DNA of 64,000 nt from Sinohyriopsis cumingii (Eukaryota; Mollusca; Bivalvia; Unionida; Unionidae): assembly GCA_028554795.2 (NCBI GenBank), contig CM068828.1, positions 13,764,314 to 13,828,313 on the forward strand. The letters are read 5' to 3'. The notes under the pieces are model-generated. The model was not told the origin of the DNA and did no database searches. It saw only the letters and a list, made by a program, of their open reading frames with translations. How positions within the stretch are numbered: position 1 is the first letter of the stretch; every line of letters starts with the position of its first letter. Shown piece by piece: positions 1 through 11,702 of the stretch. The translations under genes and the position numbers were made by a program.

Positions 1-50
1 GTTGATGCTTGGAATGAATTATAACTTTATAACCTGTTTGTTCATATAGG

Positions 51-198
<148 letters not shown>

Positions 199-380
199 CG
201 TCTGCTGAAGAATATGTTTTGGTATAAGTGTAAATGCTATTGTGTGCATAGACATTTAATCATATCGTACACGAATAATTTCACTTGTAGATACTGGTAT
301 TGGCCGTTTACTACATTTACCCATGCACATTTTAATTAATCGTTTCAGATTTACACTCCCTGACTATCGAATTGATTTAA

Positions 381-1709
381 TTCTACAAGACAGTGATACA
401 CACTTCACATAGGAACATCAATGTTCAGTATGAGATGGAGATCGTTGAGGGGGACTGTTCTCAATCGGATAAATTTAATGCAAGTTTGTATAAAGACATA
501 TTCTGTAAAAGTACACACACCATGAATAGAGTTTTGCTACAAGGAAACGCAGGCTGTGGAAAGAAAACATGGTGTTCTTCCTTCATACGCACCTGGTGTG
601 AAGCACAAACACAGTCTGTGAGTCAAAATGAAAACATTAAGTTCATGTTGAAATTTAAACTCTTGTTCAATGTTTCTTTGCGAGATGTCACAGATGAGAG
701 TGATATAAACGAGTTATTGAAAAGGCAACGTATTCCAAATTTTAATCCGTTGCAAGGAGATATTTACAGATATTTGGAAAGCGATTCCGATGTCATATTT
801 ATTATTCAAGGCCTTGACGAGTACACCGGAAAGGCAGACGTCGTAAAGGAGCTTTTAAATGACACACGACTTAACAAAGCTTTGATTATCTTTACATCAA
901 GACCTATGACACTCAACTCATTTCAGAACAAGTTTCAAATGGATTGGCCTTTCAGCAGAGCCATTACAATCAAAGGATTAGACGAGAAAGACTTAATAGA
1001 ACGTGCAAAAGAAATATTGAAAGAAGATGAATATCCTACACAGTCTCTTGACAAGTTGTTACCTTTAGTAAAGGAAAGGGGACTCGGTGATTTTATGCAG
1101 GATCCTATTTTCTTCCCATTTCTAATAAGCATGTGGAAAAAAAGCGGTACCCTACCTTCATGCAAGGCCGAATTCTTGCTTAATGTACTCGAAAATCAAA
1201 TAAAAAAGCAACGCAAATCTTTTCTCCGCCAATATCGCGACAAAACAGATTACAAGTTTGATTTTAGCGACAATGCGATGCTTATTGGCAAAGTTTTCAT
1301 ATGTCACTATGGACTGGTCCTCAGATCTTTGGGTAAGATAGCGATGGAATTGCAAGATAATAAAGAATGCATATTTGGAAGCGGGAAATTTGAACAGGAA
1401 AACTTTGGCAACTTTTGCGTAAGTGTTGATCTTATATGTAGATGTATGTCACAAGTCAGTGCAAATGAAGATGAGCACGAAGAAGAAAGTGATAAACATA
1501 AAGAAGAAAAGTTTTCTTTTCGGCATAGCTCAATGCAACTGTTTCTCGCAGCTTTATATGTCATTTCCTTGTCGAAATCTGAGCAGAAAAAGATGTCATC
1601 AATGTGGAGTGGTACACATGGAGAAAACCTTTTTGAAACCCGAAACCCAGAAAACATGCACGATTCCATGGATGAGCTTCGGGAATATGTAACATACTTA
1701 TCTTCTTAA
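381..1709 (+). CDS. NACHT-domain (NLR-like STAND) ATPase, exon or single-exon gene
   Basis: An uninterrupted frame of about 440 codons opens after an in-frame TAA at 378-380. The first ATG is at 435; the frame could equally be a 3' exon entered at an acceptor-like AG near 412 or 428, so the N-terminal effector domain would lie off the window. Counting from codon 393, the P-loop GNAGCGKKT is at residues 51-59, the Walker B-like VIFIIQGLDEY at 134-144 and a sensor-type FTSRP at 167-171; a winged-helix-like segment and an acidic DE-rich stretch follow. NACHT proteins are intracellular innate sensors that oligomerise on nucleotide exchange. Two oddities: lysine stands where the Mg-binding Ser/Thr follows the P-loop lysine, and glutamine replaces the first Asp of the usual DGLDE. 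No leucine-rich repeats are seen before the stop. The family call is firm; the gene model is not. Confidence 0.85.
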   Translation, partial: FYKTVIHTSHRNINVQYEMEIVEGDCSQSDKFNASLYKDIFCKSTHTMNRVLLQGNAGCGKKTWCSSFIRTWCEAQTQSVSQNENIKFMLKFKLLFNVSLRDVTDESDINELLKRQRIPNFNPLQGDIYRYLESDSDVIFIIQGLDEYTGKADVVKELLNDTRLNKALIIFTSRPMTLNSFQNKFQMDWPFSRAITIKGLDEKDLIERAKEILKEDEYPTQSLDKLLPLVKERGLGDFMQDPIFFPFLISMWKKSGTLPSCKAEFLLNVLENQIKKQRKSFLRQYRDKTDYKFDFSDNAMLIGKVFICHYGLVLRSLGKIAMELQDNKECIFGSGKFEQENFGNFCVSVDLICRCMSQVSANEDEHEEESDKHKEEKFSFRHSSMQLFLAALYVISLSKSEQKKMSSMWSGTHGENLFETRNPENMHDSMDELREYVTYLSS

Positions 1710-1802
1710 TTGATTTCCTGACTATAAACATAATAGAGTTCTCTTTGACAGTGTTAGCTGCTTTATCAAATGTGAATTTTATATCTACAGTCTCTACATT
1801 GA

Positions 1803-2262
1803 AGCAGTCTACTCAATACGGAGGCAACAGGTGTAACCTACATACTGGATTTAATAAAGGCCATCGTGGATGCTTTGAACGCTACAACTTTCTTGAGTCC
1901 TATTATTCTATCTATCATGGAGCCACAGAAAGCAGCAATAACAGTGATAGTGGGCTATACTGTATCATCAACTATTGATACAGCCATGCAAAATCATCTA
2001 AAATTCTTAAGTCAGAACTTGGCTTAGAAGGACCAAGAGGTTAACATATTGAAACAGGCGATATCTAAGTAGGCTAAAAATACTGAGACCAGCATTAATT
2101 CACAGGACACTCTGGAATGGTATACGACGCAAATCAGCAGTCGTATTCCATTTACCTCTGCTGACCCAAGGAAGCTTAACACACATAGAGTGGTCAGTTC
2201 CTTCTTCAGAGATTAGTTTCTTGTTGGTGTGCCCATTGATAAAATCGACCGCTCTCATATTC
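1803..2262 (+). other. Decayed protein-like remnant, unrecognised
   Basis: One forward frame reads as protein-like (aliphatic and Ser/Thr-rich, with segments such as LDLIKAIVDALNATTFLSP and RIPFTSADPRK) but is cut by TAG near 2024, 2069 and 2213. It follows the NACHT stop by about 100 bases and could be a degraded downstream exon or an unrelated insertion. I do not recognise the family. Confidence 0.3.
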
Positions 2263-2540
2263 TTGGATCAACTGATAAAAAGTTACACATAATAATCGTG
2301 ATGTTTGTGTCATACTGTACACAATCTATTATTCTCCAGGAGATAAAGAATCTGACACAGAATGAAAAATAAAGCTTTATTAATGATGATTTGACCAAGA
2401 CTAGGTAAAACCGTTTTTCTTTAGCTGGTAATAAGAATGGCAAAAATATACTTACAGATTTGCATCCTGAATTTCCTCAAAATGTACTTTCTTAGTTATG
2501 CAAATCCGAATTACATGAGCCATGTCATAAACTATAACTT

Positions 2541-2852
2541 AAAGGAAATGGAGGCTGTGGAAAGAAAACATGGTGTTCTTCCTTCATACGCATCTGATGT
2601 GAAGCACAAACACGGTGCCTCACAGCAAAAAAAAAAAACATTAATTTCATGTCGGAATTTAAACTATTGTTTAATGTCTCTTTGCAAGATGTCACAGACT
2701 AGAATGATGTAAACGAGCTTTTGAAAAGGCAACGTATTTTAAAGTTTAATCCGTTGCAAGAAGATATTTACACATGTTTGGAAACCAATTCCGATATCAT
2801 ATTTCTAATTCAAGGCCTTGATGAGTACACCGGAAATGCAGATGTTGTAAAT
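2541..2852 (+). pseudogene. Partial tandem duplicate of the NACHT core
   Basis: This stretch aligns base for base with 540-847 of the NACHT gene, from the P-loop (same GKKTW codons) through Walker B (FLIQGLDEYTG), with many substitutions. It is broken by an in-frame TAG at 2700-2702, an A-run slip around 2624-2640 and other frame changes, and stops just past Walker B. It shows that this NACHT subtype was locally duplicated and that the unusual GKK P-loop was present in both copies. Confidence 0.85.
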
Positions 2853-3589
2853 GTACGATAGAACCTTAAAAGTGGTGACATGCAGAAAAGAAAACATCAT
2901 ACCGTCTTTTAAAACTAATTCTAAACGGCCATAAATGCGATGAATAATATTTGTACAACTGTTTTTCGAATATAGTTATTGGATTCATACCGTTTTGCCG
3001 GCCTATAAGTCGATGATAAGTATAAGTCGAATCAGCAAATTTTGCAAATTTTCCAGCCTCCATTCTTATTTAAGTCGATGCTGAGTATAAAACGAGGCCA
3101 GATCAACACTTCGGATTGTGTTTTTCACTTCGTTCCACACAGCATCGCGAATTTTAACCCACCTGCAACTCAGTAATCTTTCCAGTCAGGATCATTAAAT
3201 GTAAAAAGTCGCATGATATTAGAAAAAATCAGATTGGTCTTATATATAGTCTGATAGTTGCATTATATCAGAAAACAATAGGCTCGGTCTGGTGTCTGTC
3301 TACCTATATTAATTATCATATCAGTCACAACGTTTCTTAATATAACCAGTTTTTGTTTGTAAAACAGGCATACCCCATGTGTTCACTTTAAACCAGAAAG
3401 TTTTAGCTATATTGTTGAATAATATTACATCAATATGCCTACCCTGACGTCAACATTTTTATGACATTTATTCTAGAGCTCGTGTTGTTGAATTCTATCA
3501 TGAGAATTCACCCTTATTGATTACTACATTACAATCTCTGGATCCCATATATTGTTTCATAATAGTATTACTATCTTTCCAGACCGTGT
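2853..3589. other. No gene seen
   Basis: AT-rich sequence with no supportable frame, RNA gene or clear repeat. Confidence 0.6.
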
Positions 3590-4020
3590 TTTTCTTTTCT
3601 TTATATCACAAATAATCAACCAGTCAGTTAGCTGCATAATACAGCATCAATCAGCTAAGGTGACTTCCACTCTTTCCTTAACCGGTTCGATAGTGCCATA
3701 AAGTTACAGCAGTCGCATTGGTTCGATGTATGACTTGGTATGGCATCTACCAAAACCGACCAATCATAGTTTAATACGACACTATCATTTCTGGTCTGAT
3801 TGTCATACAGACAACGTATGTCATCGGGTCAGTGGTTACATGAGATTTGAACTTTCCACTTAGGTTAATTGCTGTCATTGTATGACTACAAAGGGAAGTC
3901 TATAATATTTGTATAGTGTTCGAACAGTCCGTCCCGGCTGACTCCTGTCTTTGCTTGACAACTTTTGTACTGGATTGTAACATCATAGGCATCGGTCAAA
4001 TTTCATGCACGATGTTCTTA
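3590..4020. repeat. Diverged tandem-like tract, left of element A
   Basis: Degenerate repetition of short motifs such as GATAGTGCCATAA, TTGCTGTC and TGTATGAC, with spacing of roughly 65-75 bases. The same motifs in the same orientation recur at 10.2-10.85 kb on the other side of element A, so both are likely parts of one old satellite-like array or related end sequences. Confidence 0.45.
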
Positions 4021-4299
4021 AGACTATTAGCGCCATTGATTATAAATATAAATCTACTTGATTGATATCATATAGTTTTACCTCAAGACCATATTTGATA
4101 GCCTTCCATATCTGATATAATTTTTGGAGCTTATTCCATATCGTCCTTGGACTTCTTTTGCAGAAACAGAACCCCACAGGCTTTGTATTTCCTTTGTTTT
4201 GGGGATTTATATTCTTTCTTTGGTTTAAAAAGCAGATTTCTTGGCTTTGACGTTTTGCAAATCTACGCTATTTTTTTAATTTGTTATCGTAATTGTCGG

Positions 4300-4790
4300 C
4301 AATTTTCCATTACCGCCAGCAAGTTCTCAAACTCAGCCACCCTTATTATTTTATCCTCGATTGCTACCGAAGAAAGTTTACTGATCGGATTGAGACTGCT
4401 TAGTGTGGCTGCTAACAATTCGAATATACGTATATTCGTGAATGCAGCTCGATTGAAATTTATTTGCTAGCACAACCAGAGATACCGGTCATTATCGATA
4501 TATTTCTATCTATGCCGGTCACCAAGATGATTCTTCACCACATTACCTCACCGACCGATTCTCTGTCGTATGCTCCGTTTGGAAGTTCAATAGTATTCCA
4601 GGTGGCGCCAGTGTCTGCTGAAAACACGAATGTGTTATTCGCATGCGGACTACCAATCGGTTGTGATGGGATATTAGGCCAACTGTAATACACTCGCAAC
4701 GACGGAAGTGCGATCTCAAGTGTGTGTGAGTCACCAGCAGTAACAGGTGCGGAAAAGTCACATTCAATTTTGGTTCGAGGATGAGAATGT
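4300..4790 (-). pseudogene. Virion structural-type protein remnant of element A
   Basis: Read on the minus strand, one frame gives a segment with an N(I/T)PSQP motif, then NNTFVFSAD and a P-N-G-A-Y turn, before a stop near 4553; more of it continues in other frames to about 4300. The pattern (aromatic-NIP, then an NN-aromatic strand, then a Pro-Gly-x-Tyr) resembles a structural-type protein common in invertebrate Polinton-like elements. The family assignment is from memory of that pattern and is tentative. Frameshifts and stops show it is dead. Confidence 0.35.
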
Positions 4791-4899
4791 ACTCATTAAT
4801 GTAACGCACTAGGCTGTATTTACAACCGCCTGTTGCATCGCAGCATACATTTTGCGTACAACACGTACAATATCTATTGTTTCAGAACTCGCCATCGGT

Positions 4900-5660
4900 T
4901 TATACATCACGATTATCTTCAAAAAGTTCATGCATCAACGCGTGATATTTGTCTCTGTCCATGATGTTGTTTGTGAGCAGCCGCTGACATATAGATGATG
5001 TTTCATTAATGACTTTGGGTGCATTGCTCCCCGCAGGAACTGACCTCACAAGTATTTTCAAACGATCAGCAAGGTCGATAGGGCACACAATCCACAAGTC
5101 CCTCTCCGTGTTTTGTGGGTGTACGTCTTGGTAACGATTGCTGCGCCAACCTTGTACTTCTTCATCTATACCATTCTTTTTGTGTTTCCGGTGTAGGAGA
5201 TTCAGATAAAAGTTGTTTTTGTTTAGGTATTTTTCCCATATTTTTCTGTGCTCCTTTTACTGGTGGAGGCTTCTTACATTTTGATTGAATTGAGGCTGCT
5301 TGATCCGAAGTTTCAGCTGCCTCAATTTCAGGAGTATATACTGGTTGATCAGAATTTTGTACTGTCGTAGTTTCAAAGATCAGCCGAAACACACATTATT
5401 CTGTCTTAATTTTAAAGCTGATCGATATTCTTCTGTCCCGTACCTCTTTTCGCTTTCATCAGAAAAGGTGACTTTTTATAAATATCAAGCACCCTACTAG
5501 AGGCCTTTTTAGACCCAGCCAATTCCCTCTTTGCCCACTTAACCCAAACCTTTTGTATGTCCTTCTATGGTTCTTTGTTCCCTAAATCTCTCCAACTGAG
5601 GTGAATACAGTTGTTTAAGACCAGCACGGAAGGGGTCAATGCTGATCCACTGGCGATATT
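4900..5660 (-). pseudogene. Conserved element-associated protein of unknown function (broken)
   Basis: Three minus-strand segments in changing frames appear to be one gene. The first, near 5.65-5.56 kb, has DPFRAGLKQLYSPQLERF. A basic segment of WAKRELAGS/KKAS type follows, then a lysine- and proline-rich linker (5392-5162). The C-terminal part (5097-4900) carries CPIDLADRLKILV and an AGSNAP...INE...LL helix. The layout matches proteins that recur beside PolB and ATPase genes in cnidarian and other invertebrate virus-like elements; the role is unknown. At least two frameshifts separate the segments. Confidence 0.4.
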
Positions 5661-6010
5661 TGTCATTATAAGTTTGTATCGGTGTATGCATCAATCGCAG
5701 GCATCCTTGTGGTAGTGATTATTTGATGGCTCGCTCTTCATGTTCTCCGACGCATTCTTTTTTTAGGCTTCAGCCACCATCTCTGGCTAGAGTGTAATAA
5801 CCTCTGCAGTTGCTAGTGTTGCTTTTTTGACAGCCTAGGTACGTTTGGCTATCTCACGAACTGAAGCCGAAGCTTCATTTGGTTCCATTTTTGCGAGATT
5901 CTATCACATCACGAATCAATTTTAGGTGTTGATGAGCAGCTTCACGATGTCGCTTTCCATACCTTTCAATGATATCACTGGCGGACAATTTTATATAAGT
6001 TTTGTTATTG

Positions 6011-6690
6011 TTAATTTGAAGCGTTGAAAACCGCACGATATTTTTCCCGGTAATTGCCGGTCAAATCAATGATGAGAAAACTAAATGGGTCCGAGGTGAT
6101 CCTCGCAAATTCGATACACGTGTGGTCAGCGGCACACCAAATCCAATGAATATTTCCAAGACCATGTTTATCAATGCAACGAACTATCATCAGCATGTTA
6201 CAGTTGTCACGGATTTCTTATGGTATATGTGCGTATCGTGAAGTCAAATAAATCACGTCAGTGTTATTGTTGAGGCCTCGCGAAAAAATTTGCGAGGGAT
6301 TGATTTGGTGCTCAAGCATCACATCATCGTAAACGACAAGACTGTTTTTGTTTGCATCCAAATCATAAATGGTATGTCTTTCATCAAAGACATCGATGGT
6401 TGACGACAAGTTCGTCTTGATATTGTTGCTGTTTGTTTTTGCTTCTCAACACGTATAGAAAATCTGTTAAAACATCATAACACGGTTGATAATCAGCCGA
6501 TGATGTAATCACGAACAACCGATCGCATGTTACGCATGATAAAACCATATTTAACAACTGTTGAATTGTTCCTGGTCCAGCAGGGATAATGATTAGTGCA
6601 CGAACTCAGTTTGGAAACATGGTTCCGTCACCATGTTTGGACGGTATAGATGTTGCTTGTGCAGAACAGTCCATGACCGAAACTTTTTCG
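6011..6690 (-). pseudogene. A32/FtsK-like DNA packaging ATPase remnant
   Basis: The minus strand keeps a Walker B region, LVVYDDVML (in 6409-6218), followed by the F-S-R-G-x-N-N-N arginine-finger-like stretch and a ...YLTSRYAHIP end. The next segment (6196-6011) gives the IEFARITSD..FLIID C-terminus. Upstream, the P-loop region near 6.57 kb reads PAGPGT with the catalytic lysine lost. These ATPases pump double-stranded DNA into capsids. Frame changes between the three parts and the missing lysine show the gene is dead. Confidence 0.6.
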
Positions 6691-6910
6691 CTCTCATTGA
6701 CCCGTTCACGTCAACGTACCGATGTGGATCTTATTCATGACAAATGCTATTAATCCAAACTTGGGAGAACGAATCGCACGATGGGTATTGGAAGGAGGTA
6801 TGAAAGACAAAATTACATTGGGAGGCAAAGACACTCATTAAAAGAACATTATACTGGTACAAACAAACATACAATGTACACAAAAAAATCAATAATTATC
6901 CAAACATATA

Positions 6911-7453
6911 CTAGCCTTCATGTGGCAAAGAGGAATAACACTCTTTGATTCGTGGCAACTGAGTTTCAGCAAATTTGTCCAAGTCACCCATGTACTCATA
7001 TGGATACACATTTGTTCTCAGTATCAAATCAGTATTGGTTGGATGGTATCGACGAACGATTAAAAAGATTTTGGCCATCAGAGAGTTCACTAACTTATCC
7101 AAGGACGAATTATTTATAAACTGTAATGAATCGATAAACTGCTGTTGACAAAGCCTAAACGTCATCTTTTTTCCATGTTGTCGGGGATCACGCTTATTGA
7201 TGAGTCTGTTGCCGTGACTACTGCTTGCATTATCAAGAGGCAATCATACCCACGTAAGTTATGAAACTACAGGGCTTTTTGTTTTGTTGTGGAAAATTCT
7301 CAACGATAAATTGCACTCGTTGTGTGGGGCACAGCAATACGCGCCAGTGATGTGACAGTTGTCACGATTTTTGTTGTTGTTGTTCTTGTTGTAGTGTTTA
7401 ACGCCATTTTTCAGCACACGATAGGCTATAACCGAGCAAGATTGTATATCCAT
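6911..7453 (-). pseudogene. Protein-primed family B DNA polymerase, exonuclease-region remnant
   Basis: The segment 7453-7259 contains CHITG...APHNECNL, typical of the region before exonuclease motif II in type-2 (protein-primed) PolB. After a frameshift at about 7.25 kb, where the HNLRGYD-type motif falls in the other frame, 7243-6911 continues with FIDSLQF, SSLDKLV and VYPYEYMGDLDKF...LP. These are the conserved features of Polinton-type PolB between exonuclease motifs II and III. Neither the palm domain nor exonuclease motif III is present, so it is a truncated piece. Confidence 0.7.
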
Positions 7454-7508
7454 ACATAAGCGATATCGATTCTGATCTTTTCTTTGTACTCAGCAACAAC
7501 AAATACAT

Positions 7509-9060
7509 CTACATTTGCTGTCCATGTGGGGACAGTGCCAGTTGATATAAACCTTTGTCATTAACAGTTATAACTTGATTTAGTGTTTCAAATTTACTCA
7601 GTGTGGTATTAGTAAGCTGAACGGGAAGTTCGATGTCACCAAAGTTAAGTTCACCCAGAGGTAGCTGACATTTTTGGGGCAGGTCTTTATTGTCACTAGC
7701 CACTTATAGCCCTTACAAAATTAGCCATTCAAACTAACGATTGCCAACGTTTAATTTCTTTATAACTGACCTTGGCGATATCCCACGCTGGTGTTTGTAT
7801 GTAGTTACATCCAATAAACGGTTGATACGAGAGAGATTTGCATCGAATTTCGTATATCTTTTGAGAGTCTATTCCGATAGTTTCTTAGTGTATTTCTCGA
7901 GCGTTTCGGCACTCTATTCATTGTTTCTGCTAATTTCGTCAACGATGGCGCTGTTTTCACTGCGGGTCAGGATTACCCAGGCACCAACTGGAATCCATTG
8001 TAAATTTGTTTTAAATTAATCCATATCGCGACTAAGCGGCAAAACCAGATGTGCATTCAGAACTATGTCTGCTTTGACGCCAATGTGATCAAAGGTTTGT
8101 AACACCGCTACGATTTCAGGAATCATATTTGTCAATAGTTGTCCAACGCCTTTACCTAGTTTGTAGGTGGATGGAATAATTGACGCGTGATTTTCCATTT
8201 CAACACATTACTTTTGAAATTTAAATTCGGGCACTTTTGTTCTCAGCCAATTCAGTAGCGATAACAGATGCAAGACACAACCGTTTGGTTCATACTCTTC
8301 TAATACTGCAAGGATGTCAGCTTTTCTTGTACTCTTTGGTTTTCGAATATTAAGCTCACGTGCAAATTGTTTTGGTTGCTGTGCTATTGTTACATTTGTT
8401 GCCATTGCTATTGTTGCTGAAGTATATGGTAAAGTTTTAAAACAGACATTCTTGATAAAATATCTCATTTTTTTTAACTTCATCAAAATTAGCTACAAAC
8501 TCGAATAAAGTATATTCTATTCCGGATTCAATCCAGATAAGTTCACATGACCAGTCATTGAGTATATTACCAACTTGAGGTTTGATTATATGGTTTGCGC
8601 TGTTATCTAACAATATCGGCTTTCTTAGAATGCTGATAAATTTCAGCAATCAATTTTCCTTCGTCGTTTCTAATAACAGCTTCTAAAAACTTTTACGGTA
8701 CTTGTGCTGCACGTCCACTGCAACGTCGTATATTCATACACAACGTTCTCTTATTTTGTGGGTGGGTCGATCGCTACACCTTTACAGTGAATTGGCATAA
8801 GTCTGAGCGCCATTTAAGTTTTATATAATAGGGCCAAAATCATTTAATTGACAAAATCTCGGGCATTCTTATTACAACAGGATTAGGTCCCACCCAAATG
8901 ATCATAAATTTGAAATTCATTGGACGAATTAATATTCCTCCTTTTTGCGACTCCATTCTTTCATGCACTATATTCTGTAAATTCTTTATCCTTCTTTCCT
9001 TGTAAATTTGCCCAAGTGTATTTAGTTCCATTTCGAATGTTAGTCCCGTGGTAATCAAAT
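7509..9060 (-). other. Unrecognised minus-strand remnants of element A
   Basis: Short frames at 7703-7509, 8198-8016, 8486-8208, 8649-8437 and 9058-8840 have ordinary amino-acid composition and lie head to tail with the PolB and ATPase remnants. 8486-8208 contains a helical ARELNIRKPKSTRKADIL segment loosely like a SAP-type DNA-binding helix pair. None could be assigned to a family. Confidence 0.3.
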
Positions 9061-10189
9061 TATCAATATTATCTGAGTATGTTTCCGAAAATGCATGAAA
9101 CCTTTACTGGGCCTCTTTGATAACTCTGTATGATGAGTTCAAACGATATAGAGATTTTATTTTTTCTGCTATACTTCTTATATCACAGTCCTTTGGTAAT
9201 TTAATCCCTTTGTTATTGACATCAATAAGTTCGTTCATAATACATTGACAGTCAATAACCTGAGTATTATTATTATTATTATAAAGACCGCATCATTTCT
9301 TCAGTAAAAACCGTGACAGCTATACCTTTCTTTGCCAGTGTGTAGAAATAAATTTGTACATAGTATTGTTACAATCAGTAATGTATTTCTGGCTGATTAG
9401 TCTGCAGTGTTTGTAAATATTGGTACCATATACGCCTTCCTCAATAAGTACACACCGCAGGATTTGTTTCTACATTCACATAGTATTATCCAATTGTGGG
9501 TTTGGCCCTTTTATGAAAACACTTTGAGGACACAGGCTTCGATCGTAGAATCTATCCCACAGGAAAGGGCCACGTGTGTTCAAACAAGAAATTGCTAAAC
9601 ATGCAACGGTCACATATAGGCTAGCTATGTCATGAGGGTAGGGGTGAGGACGGATGGTACGGACTTGAAAGGTGAAAAAAGTGCAAACAGCTAATTTGTA
9701 CCACTGATGTACATTCACTGATGGTACGTACTTCTTACTCTGCTTTAAGAAGCGTATCTTGAGTCGACTTCAGGTCGCGCAAGTACATAAATATTGGTTC
9801 AAGTTTATCGCTTACATTCAATTCTTGAAACTGTTCGGTCAAAATAATAATTCCTTGTCAAAAAATAAACTTTATTGTCTCTCCAAAGGAGCTTGTAGAA
9901 ATCCTCTTTCGCTTCGGTATCAGGTGTGCTTCTTGTACATGAGCATGCGTGCTTTAAGTTGATCTTCGTTTCGGCACATAACTCCAACTCGGTAAAATCG
10001 CTTCATCTGTCATTTGTAGTCCAAATAATGACACGAAATAACACAAGGAACAATATGTACCACATGAAAAATGATCTGTAAATACCACAAAGATCCTTGA
10101 AGACTCCTTAATGACAGAAAACTTACAAAAACATCCCAGCACACACCTTTATGCTACCATATAATGACACCTTTATTAAAATCCGCTAA
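9060..10189. other. No gene seen
   Basis: Mixed low-coding sequence between element A and the right satellite-like tract. The short frames here lack protein-like composition. Confidence 0.5.
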
Positions 10190-10850
10190 AAATGAATAGT
10201 CTTTTATTGTAATGCATATACCAGACCGTTTTGATTGTTCAGCGACAATTATGCAACCCAACTTGACTATTTGGCTTCTTCGTATGACAACTATCCAGCA
10301 GCGTAGTTAGTTTATTGTTATTAAAAGAATCCGCCTGGCTTAATTGATGTCTTTCTATGACAATAAACAAACCCATCTGATGGTTAATTATCATTGCGAG
10401 CAATAAGCATAGTCATATCGTTCTTGCTGTTATTGTTGTTGTTGTTTTGGGATTTTGTTGTTTTGTTTTCTTAGTGAAGGTTTCCTTTTTTGGTCTTGTT
10501 TTTGTAGGGGTTGCTGGATTATATGACATCTGTTGAAATGTTTCAATATTTGCATAAATTTAAAACAATTCTCTTTGGCTGATTTCTATCTGCTCTCAGA
10601 CTGATGCAATCCGACCAGAATGATTGCTGTCTTTTGTATGACACATATCACAGCGATAGTGCCATAATCCGCCTAGTCTGATTTATTTGTTACTATGACA
10701 ACTCTCCGACTGGTTCGACAGTTGCATAACATTTGAACAATCTGTCTGTGATGATTTCTTTCTTTATATGAACACTGTCGGACGTGTCTGACTGCAGCAC
10801 AATATTACAATTTGTCTAGGCTGGTTGCCGTCGGACCATTCACTTGGATC
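10190..10850. repeat. Diverged tandem-like tract, right of element A
   Basis: About 8-9 loose units of 65-75 bases carry TTGCTGTC, TATGACA, TCCG(A/C)C and GATAGTGCCATAA, matching the tract at 3.59-4.02 kb in the same orientation. It also includes a short GTT run at about 10430-10445. Confidence 0.45.
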
Positions 10851-11247
10851 ACACTCAAAGAACGGCTTCGACATTTCATGTCCCTTCAAAAGACTTCTGC
10901 ATTTTAGTAACCTTCTGGGTACAAAGATATGGCACATTAACATAATTTGATTTCCTTTATATTTTTCTTGAATTATAAGTTTGTAAATTACATCTTAGTA
11001 GTTAATAGGGGCGAAATAGACCTCAAAGAGTTATGTAAGGAAAAACAACGGGAATGGAACAGGGCCTGTATAGATCCAAACCGAAAATGGATCAGGGTGG
11101 TTGGGTCTGTCTAGGGACAATGGTGGTAGAACGACAAACACAACAGAGACATAGACATATACACATTCACAAGCAAATAAGTATACAATATAAAGACAAA
11201 ATAAATTTTGGGCAGAGAGAATGGACATGTTTTCGAGGCAATGGAGT

Positions 11248-11263
11248 GGCCCTGAAAAGGGCC
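11248..11263 (-). terminator. Histone-type mRNA 3' stem-loop (B1, minus-strand gene)
   Basis: The minus strand reads GGCCCTTTTCAGGGCC, preceded by CCCCAAA and followed by ACTCCA. This is a perfect 6-bp stem with a TTTC loop, the canonical histone stem-loop. CTCGAAAAC lies about 10 bases beyond, as a weak U7-type element. It starts 30 bases after the stop codon of the minus-strand small gene. Confidence 0.85.
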
Positions 11264-11293
11264 TTTGGGGTTTGTTTTGTTAACATCTTCGAG

Positions 11294-11529
11294 TTAATAT
11301 ATAGCGCATCGCAAGGGTCTTTTGCTCTTCCTCAAACTTCGTCTGACATCCGGACAGTATATTAAGACTCGCGTCAGACAACATTGGCTCTCCACATAGA
11401 TCTTTCGTTTCCAAATGGCCGTATCTGTGATATTGGTGATAGCCTATAATAACATCACATACATGGGATAGTCCCGGTTGAATAGCATTCCCGATATGAG
11501 GGTAGACGATTCTACGTTACTCCGAGTAT
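11294..11529 (-). pseudogene. Small basic protein of the hairpin gene pair (B1 copy)
   Basis: This is the counterpart of the intact frame at 60039-60269. Conserved motifs in the same order are VESSTL, PMYV, IYVE, RVLIY and VRRSLR, and the stop codon position relative to the histone-type hairpin is retained. The ATG has become ATA and one internal TAG is present. The amino-acid motifs survive better than the surrounding DNA, so this was a real gene. Function unknown; the C-terminus is strongly basic. Confidence 0.65.
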
Positions 11530-11702
11530 CTATAGTGTAAGTGCGGATCAAGATGAATTGACTTCTTTTACCAATCCAAACGTGCGTTATCAAATTTAGA
11601 CACAGCGCGGAGTCTGTCATCCAGTCAGAAGAGAGCTATATGTTGCCCTTAATAGTTGCGCTAGCGTCTGTGATTAGTGAATCGATGTGACAGAGTTGTA
11701 AC

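Larger units (their letters stand above)
4300..9060 (-). mobile_element. Element A: decayed Polinton-like/virus-like DNA element
   Basis: A minus-strand set of broken frames contains, in transcription order, unrecognised proteins (9.06-7.5 kb), a PolB exonuclease segment (7.45-6.91 kb), an A32/FtsK-type packaging ATPase (6.69-6.01 kb), a conserved element protein (5.66-4.90 kb) and a virion-type protein (4.79-4.30 kb). The PolB-plus-ATPase combination is characteristic of Maverick/Polinton-like viruses and transposons. No integrase, protease or capsid is visible and no terminal inverted repeat was found. It is clearly older than, and of a different lineage from, B1 and B2. Confidence 0.65.

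Noticed and set aside
1307-1669. Minus-strand frame of 120 codons inside the NACHT gene
   Set aside because: Antisense shadow of the real coding frame.
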